Assembly: GCA_037367405.1 (NCBI GenBank)
Contig: JAZKJV010010536.1
Location: 372,001 to 436,000, forward strand
Direction: 5' to 3'
DNA length: 64,000 bases
Origin: Ottelia alismoides
Lineage: Eukaryota > Streptophyta > Magnoliopsida > Alismatales > Hydrocharitaceae
The position numbers were made by a program, and so were the translations under genes. Numbering within the stretch: the first letter of the stretch is position 1; each line of letters opens with the position of its first letter. This document shows, piece after piece, positions 11,617 to 23,866 of this stretch. A model generated the notes under the pieces. The model was not told the DNA's origin. It ran no database searches and saw nothing but the letters and a program-made list of their open reading frames with translations.

Positions 11617-14600
11617 CGATGAGCATTCGACCGACTAGGGTTAAGTCTCAAAAATAATCATGAGTCATTGTGATCCCAATCAACCAATCAAACTCAACAA
11701 GAAAATATGAGAACCACTCAGGAAATCAATAAAAACAAACAAGGGGATATCAGTGGTCTACTCTATTTATTTAACCTGGTATAGCGACTAGGGTCGAACA
11801 CAAGGAGCATGGAAATTTACGAAATAGTCGAAAATCAGATGAATAAAACCATATTTTGTAGTTTTTAATTTGCAATTTTTTTATATTTCAAAATGAGAAA
11901 ACAAATAAAAAGAACAAGGTAAAAACAAGCTTTAACAATTTTTATTAAGACTAAAAATACCCAAAAATAGGAAATAAAAATATTTTTATGTTTTTTAAAT
12001 ATTCATATGTTTTTAGTATATATGATTTTATAAAAATCAAACAAGGGTAAATAGGGAAAACAATACACAACCGGGACAAAATTATAAGTTAAAAATACTT
12101 AAAATGCCCTAATCTCCTAAGTAGAAATTTATGAAAAAGTACATAGAATTCTCTAACTATAGAAACTAAAATCCTAATTTTTTTATATTTTTAAAAAATT
12201 TTAATAATTTTTATAGGTTTTTTAGTATTTTGTGATTTTTAGGGGTTTTGCAATTATTTTTAAGGAGAAAAAGGTATTGGAATTAAAGCATACAAAACCA
12301 AACAATCACCCTTTTTTGTAATTTTTAAAGCTATTTTTATATTTTTTTTATTTTAGAAAATAGATAGAATGATTTTTAAGGGTTTTTTATTTTAAAAAAA
12401 TATCAAATAAATTAAATTAACTCAAAAAAATTACCATAAATATTACGTGTTGAAGGAGCTAATTGTAACTTTTATGGAAATTTTGGAGTTAATTAGGCAT
12501 TTATTTGATTAAAAATCAAGCACACACTACGCAGGGACCTATATGAAATTATTTGATAGTTGTAGGTCAAATAATAACACAATTAAAAGCTAAGGGGCCC
12601 AATTTGCAAATTAGCCAGACAAACACATGCACTACATGTGACACATGCTCAGAGGGGCATAAATGCAAATACTAAAAAGTTCCATTCAAAACGTATCATC
12701 CATTAAGTACAGTGCAAATAACCCACTGAGCACGTGGAACAACACGTGAGTTAAGTCAAACAAGACTAAAGTGCAAATATAGAAAATAGCAAGGGTCCAT
12801 ATGCAAAATAACTCTACCGCTACTTATTTTATAGTACTAAAAGGCAAAACATAAACTAACAAGGATACGAAGGAAATATACCCCTTGGGACACCTTCGTG
12901 GCACGTAAGGGCTCGGGCGGCTTTAACGCTTCCTTAAAAAGGATCTGACAGTCCTGACACGGTCAGGAACGTGCGTCTGAGATGGGCGGCTATAGTACGG
13001 TCTGGCGGTCCTCAAAAGGGCGTGGGCGTACGGTGTAGATCTGTTACAGGTGCTGATCAAATCGTTACAAACTAGGCCTGGATGAATGGTCTTGATCAGA
13101 TCTGGAAGAGGAGCGTCTGATCAACGGTGAAAGAGGGTCCTAGAAGAACTCATCGAGATCGACCTTCAATTAAGCGAGGAGAGAGATCCAACGCTTTGAT
13201 GGAGGTGCGGAGGAGCTCCATACGGTCATGGATGTGCTCCACGTCTGGTAGTGGTCTCCGATGAAGTAGCTAACGGTCGGATGAATGGGATGGGGTGGCT
13301 CAGCCTGAGCAGTAGGGACTCCAGATGATGCTCCCCTCGTGCATGGGTACCTGCAAAGAGTAGATGGACTCGGGGCAAAGCTCCGGTCCATGTTATTGAA
13401 GCTAGAAGCAAAAGAAGCGAAGGGGGGTGAAGATCGATCTCTAGCGAAGGCGGTAGAGGGAGATCGTAGCCTCAATCTCGACCTGATGGTCCAGCCCTAA
13501 GGATGATCAGGCTGCGGTGCTAGATGAAAGGCGAGACGGTGGGTCGATCTGAACGGATGGATGCAGAAAATAGGGCTCCGACCGGGGTGGTCGGAGCAAA
13601 TGAACGTACGACAGAGCTAAATGGAATACTGAATCAAAGTGGGAACACCGGGCGAAATGGGCAGTACCTAAGGGTCTGGATGAACTCAGGAACGTCCGAC
13701 GAAGATGGGAGTCGGGGTTGTGGCCTCGACCAAGCTGTGTAAGGCCGGGAGGCTAGACGCAGTGGCTCTCACCGGCCATGTAGCTGAGCTGCGTGAATGC
13801 ACCACCAAGTTTCGATCCAAAGAGGTCCTACGGTAGTTGTCACTCAACCAAAGGTGTTTAGGGGTGGAAGAAGGGGCGAGGCATGAGCTGGAGCTCTAGG
13901 TCGGCAGAAGAGATACCATATAGGGGGCTTGAGGGTCTAGAAGGATCAGTGAAAAGCATGAAACCCTAGAGTGATTCGGATCAACCGAAGGACCCGTGAG
14001 GATGTCAGATGTATGAGGAGAATCAGGTCCGAATTTCGAGGCAAAAGGAGCTCGGGTTCAGGCTGGAAAATTTTGAGAAGAAGCTCTGGCGAACAGTATC
14101 CGGGGTCTGACCTGGGAAGGAGGGACCGTTGACCGGGGGTCAACAAACAGTCTGGACCAATTAGAAAATTCGATTTTATAAAATATTTACAAAATCAATA
14201 AAAAAATAGTAAATGAATTCAAAATAAAAAGTGTATAAAGTAAGAAATGTTTATTAATTTTCAAACTATTTTTCTGTGATTTTTAATTATTTTTTGGAAA
14301 AATAAATTAGTGTATATACAATATATGGTGTTATATATAAGTATACTATAACTATGGATTTCATATAATTATTTTTGTTTTGTTATTCTTACAAAAATTC
14401 CCTAAATTTGTATTTTATTTATTTTCAACCATATTTTTAGGGGTACAAAATATTTTTTTTTAATTTTTGTGATTTATTTACAAGTATAGAATAAATAGGG
14501 AGTGAGACATATATACATGTGTTTTGTACAAATGAGACATGATTTTATTTTTATTTTTATTCTATTTTCGGATTTTTATTTTTATTTTATTTTTAGAAAT

Positions 14601-14959
14601 ATATAAAAGGAGGTAATAATAATATTTAATTTTTATTTGATCAAAAATAATTATTTACATATATAAGTAATATGCACAACATAGAGTAGATCCTATCTCT
14701 CTCTACTTATTTTCCTTGGCAATCCGGTCAAGGCTTGACCTTCTCTTAGGGTTTGGGTCACTATGTATTTATTCTAAATACCTCCTTTCTTTTTCTTTTT
14801 CTTTCTTATTTTATTTTTACTCAAATACATGCTAATTATACAATGTTAATACATGCGTGTTGAATGCTAACTTATTGTATTTACATCTATTTACATGATG
14901 CTTTGCCAAGATAAATAACTAAAATAAAAGAATGAAGAGTGAGAATCAATGATTCATCG
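11617..14959 (-). repeat. E2 3' LTR (3.34 kb)
   Basis: Pairs with 23867-27179 along its length. Shared blocks include AACCTGGTATAGCGAC (near 11775), the GC-rich island 12890-14150, W-box pair 14128-14144, TATA-like box 13917-13924, and the CTATCTCTCTCTACTTATTT tract near 14700. The edges read CG...CG instead of TG...CA, so both terminal dinucleotides have changed relative to sister LTRs. The left edge was placed by alignment with solo LTR F and is good to a few bases. Confidence 0.82.
13917..14144 (-). promoter_or_regulatory. E2 3' LTR promoter: paired W-box plus TATA-like box
   Basis: GTTGACCGGGGGTCAAC at 14128-14144 with CTATATGG (minus) at 13917-13924, about 205 bp apart, as in the 5' LTR. 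Confidence 0.5.
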
Positions 14960-14973
14960 CCCCCTTATACTTT
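14960..14973 (-). promoter_or_regulatory. E2 polypurine tract
   Basis: AAAGTATAAGGGGG on the minus strand, abutting the 3' LTR. This is the expected plus-strand primer. Near-copies (AAGTATAGGGGG) occur in the hairpin arrays of E2 and E3. Confidence 0.75.
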
Positions 14974-16990
14974 ACCTTTTCTAGTCCCTTAGCAAACACT
15001 TATTTGAAAAAGAAGTAAAAAAGAGAAGAAAAGAAAAAGAAGGAGAATCAAGGTTGATTATTAAACTTGTTTTCATTAAATTGAAGTATGAAGATCACTC
15101 ATACCTTTGGATTATTAGTTTATCAGAATCTTATTTGGACCTAGGTTTAAGACTCAACAACCTCTATCTTCCACCAATCTATGGTCAAGACTCCTTGATA
15201 ATTCAGATCAGAAGAAGTCTACATACACCATCTCTAATGACCATGAGTCTTTTCTTATACGATGTAAGTGATATGTAGCTCCCCACCTCAGAAATGACAA
15301 AGCAATCGCCTCCCTCAGCAAGGTAACTCTAATTCCCTAGTCTAGCAGCTCTTTCCTCGAGGAGCGGGGTATTCTCTTTTAAGTTCAAGTTCGACCGGCT
15401 CAAGAAGAGGGGGAAAGAAGAGAATGGACCGTGGCCAGTGTAGCCACGTATCCCTGGGAGCCCAACCAATGTAGCTAAGTCTCCCGCTGCAAGCTTCATG
15501 AGATGAGAAGGTGTAACATAAGCTTTGCTTTATTTGGCTATATACACTCCGGGATGCATTTTATTTTCTATCATGTCCGCCACATTTTTGGAGTTTTTCT
15601 TTCTTTTTCATTTTTTTGGTGTACATATGTACAACATATCTACATGGTACAACATATATACATGAGGACTTTTTCTTCTTGAGCCAGTAGACTATCCCTC
15701 TTTTGAAACATTATTGCAACCCACAACTCCTGTCTTTAGACCTCAACACGACTAGACCAAGTTGAGACACACTTTCCTCCCTAAAGAAAGATGAGAGGTT
15801 CCGCTAGATGTACTACCCTCGAGTGCTACTCCAAGCCAAGGAAAACTACCTCCTCACCACCTCATCTATGTGGAGCTGAGTGTAAAGTGCTGGTCCAAGT
15901 AAAGCCATTACCGTGAGAGTCATGTGTGCGTTGTTAAGTGTTCTACTTAGGCTCATCAAGATGACATGTGAACATAGCCTTGTGGACTCAAAGAATTAAG
16001 TCACTAATGAACCTGAAAAGTCTTAACCCCAAATCCTATAAGGTTCCTCTGAGAATTAGGTGGATTAAGGTTTTAACTAAGCTCCATTTTCCATTTTAAT
16101 TCCAGACTAATTTAAATGTCAACTATGATTCGGAAGAATATACAAGTATATACAAAAATATTTTTATACAAAATTTTTGAAAATGTGCAAAATTTTAGAA
16201 AATGTTTGAATGAATGCATGAATGCAAAAGTTTTGCAAACTGTTTACAAACATTTACACATGGATTTTTTGCAAACTTTTATTTTTCAAACATTTTACAA
16301 ACAATTTGTACTATATAAATATTTTTGATACAAAAATATTTAAAAACTTTTCACAAGCAAAACAATTTTACAAACATTTGTACAAAAATAAATTTTTTTA
16401 TAAATATCTATGTATGTGAAAGAAAGAAATTTATGTACCAGAAAAATTTTAAAAATTTTGTTTTTTTATTAAGTGATTTTTAGCCATTTTATTTATTAAC
16501 ACACTCACTCAAAGTACGAGTTATGGCTAAAGTATATATGTAATATATAGGACACCTCCCTATACTAATCTCGAATGATGTCCTCAGAGTGATCAAAGAG
16601 CGATAAAGAAGACATAACTCGTTCTTAGTATAGGGAAGTGAAAAGAATGGCTATACTGCCACGACGAATCAAAGAATAGAATGAATAGAGCTCGGTGATT
16701 CCCCCTATACTTAGGATCAAGTAATCCTAAGTATAGCAGACTATACTCAAAGGGAAAATCGAGTGAAAGAATGTACATAGTTTACCTCCCATATACTCAG
16801 TGTAAAATATCCCTAAGTATAGGAAGCAAAACAGAGGTAAAAAGAATCAAAAGAATAATAAAAAATCTGACACCCCCTATACTTAGGGTAAAGTACACCC
16901 TAAGTATAGCATAATCACGAGATGTAGACGGGGTATTAGACTAAAGAATGAAATGATATGGACATCTAGATCTATACAAGGCGGAAGATA
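14974..16990 (-). mobile_element. E2 3' non-coding region
   Basis: About 2 kb between integrase and the polypurine tract without a convincing ORF. It aligns in inverted orientation with E3 35500-37350; for example TTCTTGAGCCAGTAGACTAT near 15676-15695 matches the reverse of E3 near 36673-36692. It holds an A/T-rich stretch with repeated TACAAA/TTTGCAA-like words (16130-16400) and the hairpin array described separately. Confidence 0.65.
16557..16909 (-). repeat. E2 array of polypurine-tract-bearing hairpins
   Basis: Four inverted-repeat units sit at about 16557-16634 (long loop), 16701-16736, 16786-16822 and 16873-16909. The last three start 85-87 bp apart. Each arm is a variant of CTATACTTAGG/CCTAAGTATAG; on the minus strand the right arm runs into GGGGG or GGGAG, reproducing the polypurine tract. 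E3 carries a parallel array at 35578-35946. Confidence 0.75.
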
Positions 16991-17038
16991 GTCATAATCA
17001 GGCATGAGACACAAATGATGTGAGTCAAAAACCACATC

Positions 17039-18360
17039 TCATGCAAAATGAATCGGGGCGACGTCAACAATCAGCGGATCATGATCTAGATATTGCTTAA
17101 GGCACTGACCATTGATGCGAAAGGTGGACTCAGATGACATCTCAGATATGTCGATACTAGTAATTGTCATGCACCTTTCGGACCAGGTATGGTACCTTCC
17201 ACTTACTCTGCAACATCCCTGGAATAGTCTAAGCCTGTCATCAAACAACCAAACTCTCTGATCTAGCTCAAACTTCTTAAGGCTAATATGAGAATCATGA
17301 CATATCTTTACTTGCTCCTTATACTATAGGCTGTTTGAAAAGGTTGTGTCTCTAAGCTCCTCTAGGGCAATCAATTCTGGCTTCCTTTGATCACATATAC
17401 TCTCTAGATCCAATAATATATCAGTGACAGCCGCCATTGACTTATGCTTAATCTCAATAGGTAAATGGCATGGCTTTCCATAAACGAGACGAAAGGGAGA
17501 TGCACCCAAAGGTGTCTTGAAGGAAGTCTGATATGCCCACAAGACCGAATCCACAAGCTATGACCAATCTTTTCGGTCTGGGCAGACTACATTCTGTAGT
17601 ATCGTCTTGATCTCCCTGTTCGTTACTTCAGCAAGACCATTGGTCTGAGGATGATATGGAGTGGCAACTCAATGGTCTATGCTGAACTCGTTAGCAAGGG
17701 CCTTTACCTTGTCGTTGATAAAATGAGACCCCCCCGTCAGATATCAATACTCTAGGCACCTCGAACCGTGAAATGATATTCTTCCTCAAAAATTTGCAAA
17801 TAATCTTAGCATCTGCAGTTCGGGCGGGTATGGCCTCAACCCAACAACTCACATAATCAACAGCCAACAGAATGTACTCAAATCCCTGACTTTTAAGGAA
17901 TGGACCCATGAAATCGATACCCCATGCGTCAAAAATCTCACAACAGTGAATGGGCTACATCAGCATCATATCACGCTGTCCACAAGTGCCCATGCTCTGA
18001 CAGTCAGTACACCTCTTCACGAATTCATCAGAATCCTTGAAGGGGTAGGCCACCATAGGCTGGATTGGAGCACTTTCTGTGGTGTTCTCATCCCGGAATG
18101 ATGTCCTCCTGCTTCAATCTTGTGGTCGTATGTGAGGACGCAGTGGTGCTCCTCCTGAGGAATGCACCGACTCCAGATACTATCCCCTCCTTCTTGATAA
18201 AGGATGGGATCCTCCCAATGATAAGACTTGGTCTTCGCAATGAAGGTCTCAAGTCATTGTCTGGGCTAACCTTGTGGGAATTTCTTGGTGACAAGATAGT
18301 TCACAATGTCGGCGTACCATGGGAGTGAGGCGATAGCAAGGATTGCCTCATCTGGAAAGG
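17039..18360 (-). pseudogene. E2 integrase (DDE) pseudogene
   Basis: Would insert element cDNA into the chromosome. On the minus strand it starts with PWYADIVNYL (about 18330), then an HHCC zinc-binding region including HKIEAGGHHSG (about 18090-18130). The core carries the three acidic residues: D in WGIDFMGP (about 17915), D in LISDGG (about 17740), and E in [10 protein letters not shown] (about 17620). The C-terminal part has WAYQTSFKTPLGASPFRLVYG, shown here only as a locator around 17480-17540, and LFDDRLRLF near 17235. A seven-C run (plus) at 17729-17735 shifts the frame just after SDGG, and stops interrupt the zinc region and core. Not functional. Confidence 0.85.
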
Positions 18361-18784
18361 TCTCTGTAATGGGATCAGTCTGCTCAGATTCCTCAAGATT
18401 TTCCAAACGGGAGAGATGATCCGCCACCATATTCTTGACTCCAAATTTATCCTTAACCTAAATATCAAATTTCTGGAGTAGAAGGATCCATCTAGTCAGT
18501 CTCGCTTTGGCATTCTTCTTTTCCATGAGGTACCTGATGGCGGTATGATCAGTAAAGATAGTCACTTTGGATCCAAGAATATATGATCAGAATTTGTCCA
18601 AGGAAAAAACTACGGCTAGCATCTCTTTCTCCACAACAATATAGTTACGTTGTGCGACATCTAATGTACAGCTAGCGCATTGAATGGCAAATGGTATTCC
18701 ATCCCTCCTCTGTCCTAGCACAACCCCTACGGCAAAATCGGAGGCATCCGTCATGATCTCGAATGGGAGAGACCAATCACACGA
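18361..18784 (-). pseudogene. E2 RNase H pseudogene
   Basis: Degrades the RNA template during reverse transcription. Minus-strand reading: MTDASDFAVGVVLGQRRDG (about 18700-18755), TLDVAQRNY, VVEKEMLAVVF, then [14 protein letters not shown] (about 18530-18565) and MVADHLSRLE (about 18400-18430). The D-E-D-D type acidic positions appear present in DASDF, EKE, TDH and ADH. At least two in-frame stops occur. It directly continues the RT with no gap, as in the gypsy polyprotein. Confidence 0.85.
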
Positions 18785-19766
18785 TTAAAGGATAGGAGCC
18801 TCTACAACTATGTTATTGAGAGTCTCAAATGACACAAGACACTTATCATCTACAATGAACTCAGTACCTTTTATCAACAGATCAGTCAATGGTCGGACAG
18901 TCTTGCTGAAGTCATGAATGAAACATCGATAGAAAACGACATGCCCCAGAAAAGACCGTAATTGTCGCAAGTTGGATGGTGGCTTGAGTTTCCTGATGAT
19001 ATTCACCTTGGCCGTATCAACCTCCATGCCCCTATTGAAGATGATATGACCAAGCACCATCCCCTGAGTCACCATGAAGTGACTCTTTTCCCAAGATAAG
19101 ACAAGATGAACCCCTATACAACGCTTAAGAACATGATCTAGGCAGTCAAGACAAGCGTCAAACCCATCGTCGTAGACCGAAAAGTGATCCATGAAGACAT
19201 CTAAACAGTCTCCCACCATGTCCGAGAAAATGGACAACATTCACCTTTGGAATGTCGACGTGGCATTACATAGACCAAAGGGCATCCATCTGAAAGCATA
19301 TGTCCCAAATGGACAGGTGAATGTCGTCTTATCCTGGTCTTTGGGCGCTATGGCCACTTGATTGTAACCGGAATACCCGTCAAGAAAACAATAGTGACTC
19401 TTCCTAGCTAGCCTCTCTATGATCTGGTCATTAAAAGGAAGCGGGAAATGATCCTTCTTGGTGGCCTGATTCAATCGTTCCTAGTTCACACAGACCCTCC
19501 AAGAAGTGGGTACCCGGGTAGCTATCTCCTCTCCGGACTCATTCACAACTGTAGTGATGCCTGTATTCTTGGGCACCACATGTAATGGACTAACCCACTT
19601 GGAGTCGGAGATGGAGTCAATAAAATCAGTGCTCCACCATTTTGAGATTTCTTTCATGACCACCTCTCGAAGATTCGGGTTCAGCCGATGCTGGAACTCA
19701 CGTGACGGCTTTGCGTCCTCCTCGAGAAAGATATGGTGGGAGTACATAGCCGTACGTATCCCCTAG
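18785..19766 (-). pseudogene. E2 reverse transcriptase pseudogene
   Basis: Copies element RNA into cDNA. Minus strand: WVSPLHVVPK (about 19590), NQATKKDHFPLPF (about 19440-19475), FLDGYSGYNQVAIAP (about 19350-19395), RWMPFGLCNA, then the catalytic box reads VFMDHFSVY (about 19180), where the family has two adjacent aspartates; the second is His. LRSFLGHVVFYRCFIHDFSK and PLTDLL follow (about 18885-18970). It is split by single stops or shifts near 19240, 19475 and 19748. Length and order are normal for Ty3/gypsy. Confidence 0.88.
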
Positions 19767-20350
19767 AGATCAGCTACACTCCATCCTATTGTCTTGCGGT
19801 TCTTTTCAAGAACCTCCATCATTCAAGATTCTTTCTCTCCATTCAAATCCGCTGAGATAATGACTGGGTACATCTCATGCTCACCCGCAAGGAACCTATA
19901 CTTCAGCGACTGCGATAAAGGTTTCAATTTAGGACAACTAGGAGCTGTCAAATCTGGCCTCTGAAAGGTCTGAGTGAATGCAACCAGATCTGAATGAGAG
20001 AACTCTCACTGGTTATGCAAAACTGGCAAAGATTGCCCTGTTGGTGTGTTTGTATTCGATGCTGGCATGGTCTCCGCCCTAGCTGCTGGCTCTATGGAAA
20101 TCAGACAAGGTAATAATTTATCAAATTCTGCCCATTCTATGTCTGAATCAGAGGGATCTGAATCAGAATCACAAGATATAAATTCTACCTCGTTATCTTG
20201 AACGCGATCGTCAACCTCGAAAGTGTCTTCTTCCAAGAGTATGCTCTCCGAACTCTCCTCTACTAGAAACTGTGAATCCGCAACACTTGAAGATGAGAGA
20301 AGGGCTCGTGAAACGAGATCTAACCAAGCGGCTTCATCATCAATGATCAT
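19767..20350 (-). pseudogene. E2 acidic linker between protease and RT
   Basis: A 114-residue frame (20006-20350) is rich in Ser, Asp and Glu, including FISCDSDSDPSDSDIEWAEF. It lies where the Athila polyprotein joins protease to RT, and has no catalytic motif. E3 has an analogous acidic, Ser-rich segment after its protease remnant. Function unknown. Confidence 0.55.
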
Positions 20351-20870
20351 AAAGTTGCACTCCTAGTGTAAGTATCACTCTGCCTCTGTCGTATGCTCTA
20401 CATCGCTGAATTGCTCTGAGCAAGATAAATCTCGCGCTCTGGTCACATCGATCGTCTCTATTTGTATACTCTTCCTCGACATGAAAGTATACCTTCTCGC
20501 TATCAGGGTTGGACACCGCCTTGGCTGTGGCCAAGAATGGACATCCTAGAATGATGGGAGTATCAGTCACAGATTCAGGGATCTCCATGTCCAACATAAC
20601 AAAGTTCACAGGAATTTCAGGCCCTGAATTGTGAAGACCGCGTCCTTCAGCAACCCCTTCGGTCTCTTGATAGATCCACCAGCAAACTGAAGGATTGTCC
20701 CGCTCTGTCAAAAAGGGCCAAACTTGAATCGGTAGAGTAAGGCTGCCGGAAGGAGGTTGATGGAAGAACTGTTGTGTAATAGAGTACGGTTGAACCTCTA
20801 CTCATGAATGTGTCATCTGATATAGGGAGCTCTTGCATCTAGTCTCTTGGCTGGCAGACAGTTCTGAATA
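20351..20870 (-). pseudogene. E2 retropepsin-like protease pseudogene
   Basis: Would cleave the Gag-Pol polyprotein. The C-terminal half is clear on the minus strand: PVNFVMLDMEIPESVTDTPI then ILGCPFLATAKA (about 20510-20600), typical of the Athila protease. Upstream, after one or two frame changes, the active-site region reads LLHNSSSINLLP (about 20755-20790), where the family has an Asp-Leu/Thr-Gly triad, so the catalytic Asp appears lost. Stops are present. Confidence 0.75.
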
Positions 20871-23800
20871 GCAAAGCAGGTGGCATGGGTCAGCATATGG
20901 ACTTCTACCTGATGGTTCCTCTTCTTCCTGTGGATAGTGGTCTTATCTCTCAAGTTCTTTCGGAAGAGAGGGATGTGCTCAAGTGCCTCCTATAGAGTAA
21001 GCTGGCTATGGAATCTATCAATCACCTGCTGGTAGAACTCTAACTACTGATCTTTTTTTGGATTTTCTTTTTTATTCACCTTTACCAAGCAAAGTACTTG
21101 AGGAAAGGGGATGGCTGGGCCCTCCTCAGATGGAGGGCTAGGAAGAGGGTCCTGTTTCTAAGAGGGCATGGAATCCATACAAGTATCATCAATCATCACA
21201 TATGGACTCGAAGATGAAGAAACCTTTCCTTTATTATTATTTTTGGTATTTTTCGTAATGTCCCGAGATACAAAAATTGGAGGTGACACAACTGTAAGAG
21301 AAATAGTGGCATCAGCACCACCCACGACATTGGGCTTTGTGGCATCAGCGCCACACTCTAGCTCAACATTTGGGAATCTAGTGGTGTCAGTACCACCCTC
21401 TACATCTGGAGAAACGACGACCTCAGTACCGTCGACTGGTTAATGTCCTTGGTGGCTTCAGCACTACCGTCATCATCATCATTAGCGGCATCAGCATTAC
21501 TATCCTCCTCATCTAACGCTCATGGATCCTCATGGTGTCGTCGCTCAGACGAGGTGCTGCCGGTTGGCATCCTACCGCTCCTAAGTGACACAAAATCAAC
21601 ATCAAATGTATACGAAGAAATGTCACCCAATAAATCACTAGGAGGGGTGGTCTCTGTGAACTTTACTTGCTCAAATTTCCTTTTGAGGTTGTTCGGGTTG
21701 GGCTCGATCTGAGCGGGTATGGCGGCCTTTCCCTTAATAATCTCCCTCATTTTCTGGCGAAACTCGTCCACCTCCTGCCTAAAGGATGCATGCTGGTCAG
21801 AGAGGAGGCGGGCTAGATCATCAAGGGTTGGGTTCTTATAGGCTAGCCCATGAGAACCGGACGGGTTGCCTCGCTGAAAATGAGGTTGTTGTTGTTGGAA
21901 CTGGTGAGGGGGAGGCTGAGAATACTGCTGCTGAGGCTGCTACTGGTGCTGCCTCCAGTGCTGTCCCTACTGGTAGGGAGATGACCCGACTGAAAGTGTT
22001 GCTGTTGTGGCTGGTGGGAGAACTCGGGTTGCTGCTGCTGGCCAAACTGTCCACCCTAAGCTGGAGGCTGCTGCTGGGATAAGGTACCTCCGGTCGACCA
22101 CCTGAATCTGGGTTGATCTGGCGGATCCCGAGCTGTTGTTGGTCATACCAAATCCCGTTGACTTCCATCAACGGCTCCTGCTCGTAGGGGGATGGAGAGA
22201 GAATTGCCACTGGCTGATCCTGCTGATACACCATCACTTGGGTGTCCTGAGATGGTGGTGGCTGAGAGCACTGATGCTGCAACTGCTGGATCGGCTCTGC
22301 CTAAATTTGGTGAGCCTGTCGATACTTGGCAGAAGGCTGGGATGAGCTGCTGCTGCTAGGATCAACCCATGACCTGAGACGGGGCTGAGAAGCCATCTGT
22401 GCCTCCTGAAGACACATGATCTGGGTCTTCAGGTCACTCAGGGTATGTGCCAACTGATCTATCTGAGTCATGCCCGGGCACTTCTTCTTCTCGATGATCT
22501 CGATGTGGTCCAGCTTCTCGCTGATAATGCCCATGTCAGCAGCCGATGATTCTGCCTGTGTTGTGGTTGCTAAGGAAGTAGATGGACCTGCATCAACTCG
22601 TGCTATCCTCTGATAGGACACGGCATGGGGTGGAGGCTTCCCCTATGTGTAGAGCTGGGTCTGGGACATAACTTTATAATTCTCGACCATCTCCTCATAT
22701 ATGGCCCAGACTTGATCTTCGTCCTTGGCTAAATATGAGCCCCCACAAGAAGCATTCACAAGCCCCTACAGCTCTAGTATCAGCCCACAAAAGAAACTCT
22801 ATACTAAATTGGGCTTAAAGATGTTGTGATGTGACACCGGTTGATGAGCTCACGGAAACGATCCCACGCCTCAAGGAACTCCTCATTGGAATCATGGAGA
22901 AATTATTGATCAGAGCTCGCGCTGCATTCATTCGGCCGAGTGGATAGTACTTGTTCAAGTACTCAATCCGGATGCTCCCACGAAGTCACATATCTCCCTA
23001 AATGCTTCAGCTAGTAGGTTGCTCTGTCGATGAGGGAGAATGGAAACGTCATCATCATGATGGTATCCTCATTGACAAATCTATCATAGACATTGCTGTA
23101 GATCATCTTGAACTCCTTTAGGTGTAGATGCAGCTCCTCGGTGGCAAGCCCATGGAACTTGGGCAAGAGATGAATGGTCTGGGGTGGGAGCTTGAAGTCT
23201 CCCAGAATCGCCGGAAGCTGGATCCAATAGTGTGTAAGGGTCGCATCAGGGTTTTGTAACTCCCTTATCGGTCTGACTGTCCTGGCTGGCTCCTCTGGCT
23301 GTCCTCCATCTACTCCTCTACCCTCTGGAATCTCTCCACTGCCTACTCTCTACTTCTCCTCTCTATCAGCTCGCATCTAGGTCAGATCCTGGTGCACCTC
23401 TACCATGAAGGCTCCCTGGTCTCTAATCTGCCTCTACATTGTCTCTAGAGAGGCTAAAAGTGTATTGATGGTGCCCTGATCTAGAATGTATGTATAACCT
23501 TGGGGATGTCCATCGGTGTGCTCCTCATTGTTGACCATCTCGTAGGTCTCTACAAAGGCAAAAGACCTGAACTCAGGTGCCGTCAAATGAACAAATATCG
23601 GTGATGGTCTCTGCTCGGGCACCTCGGGACTGGAAGAAGGGTGATTGAGGTGGAACATGGCAGAATCGAACTCGAGTTCGGAGAGCAGGTATGGGCTCTC
23701 CCGAACCTGCCTAGATGAATGGAGCAGAGCGCTCGAAAGCGGTGCAGCCAAAGGCTACCTAAGGGACCTCCAACCCATCATCGTGATGTGGCATAAGATG
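20871..23800 (-). pseudogene. E2 gag pseudogene
   Basis: Structural capsid protein of the retrotransposon. From N to C on the minus strand: a poorly conserved N-terminus (23434-23751); a capsid domain with LPPQTIHLLPKFHGL, LHLHLKEFKMIY and MMMTFPFSLIDRA (about 23000-23215); EEFLEAWDRFRELINRCH (about 22840-22895); a Gln/Pro/Ser-rich segment (21836-22620) with MEVNGIWYDQQQ; and a C-terminal block DEFRQKMREI, QIEPNPNNLKRKF, FVSLRSGRMP (21520-21771). LRSGR near the end of gag is typical of Athila. Element A retains the same segments in the same order. Several stops break the frame. Confidence 0.8.
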
Positions 23801-23848
23801 CTGATGGGATGTGGAAAGAAACAAGATCAGAAGTCAAACCCCAATTTC

Positions 23849-23866
23849 ACCTACGCAACGCGGAGC
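23849..23866 (-). promoter_or_regulatory. E2 degenerate primer binding site
   Basis: Directly inside the 5' LTR, the minus strand reads GCTCCGCGTTGCGTAGGTGA, retaining the CGTTGC core and GG of the tRNA-Asp site but little else (about 9 of 18 without gaps). Called mainly from position. Confidence 0.45.

Noticed and set aside
16116..16419. Short frames rich in Phe/Lys/Tyr in the E2 3' region; possible env remnant
   Set aside because: Made of repeated TTTGCAAA/TACAAA words, opposite to the E2 sense; no signal peptide or transmembrane pattern.
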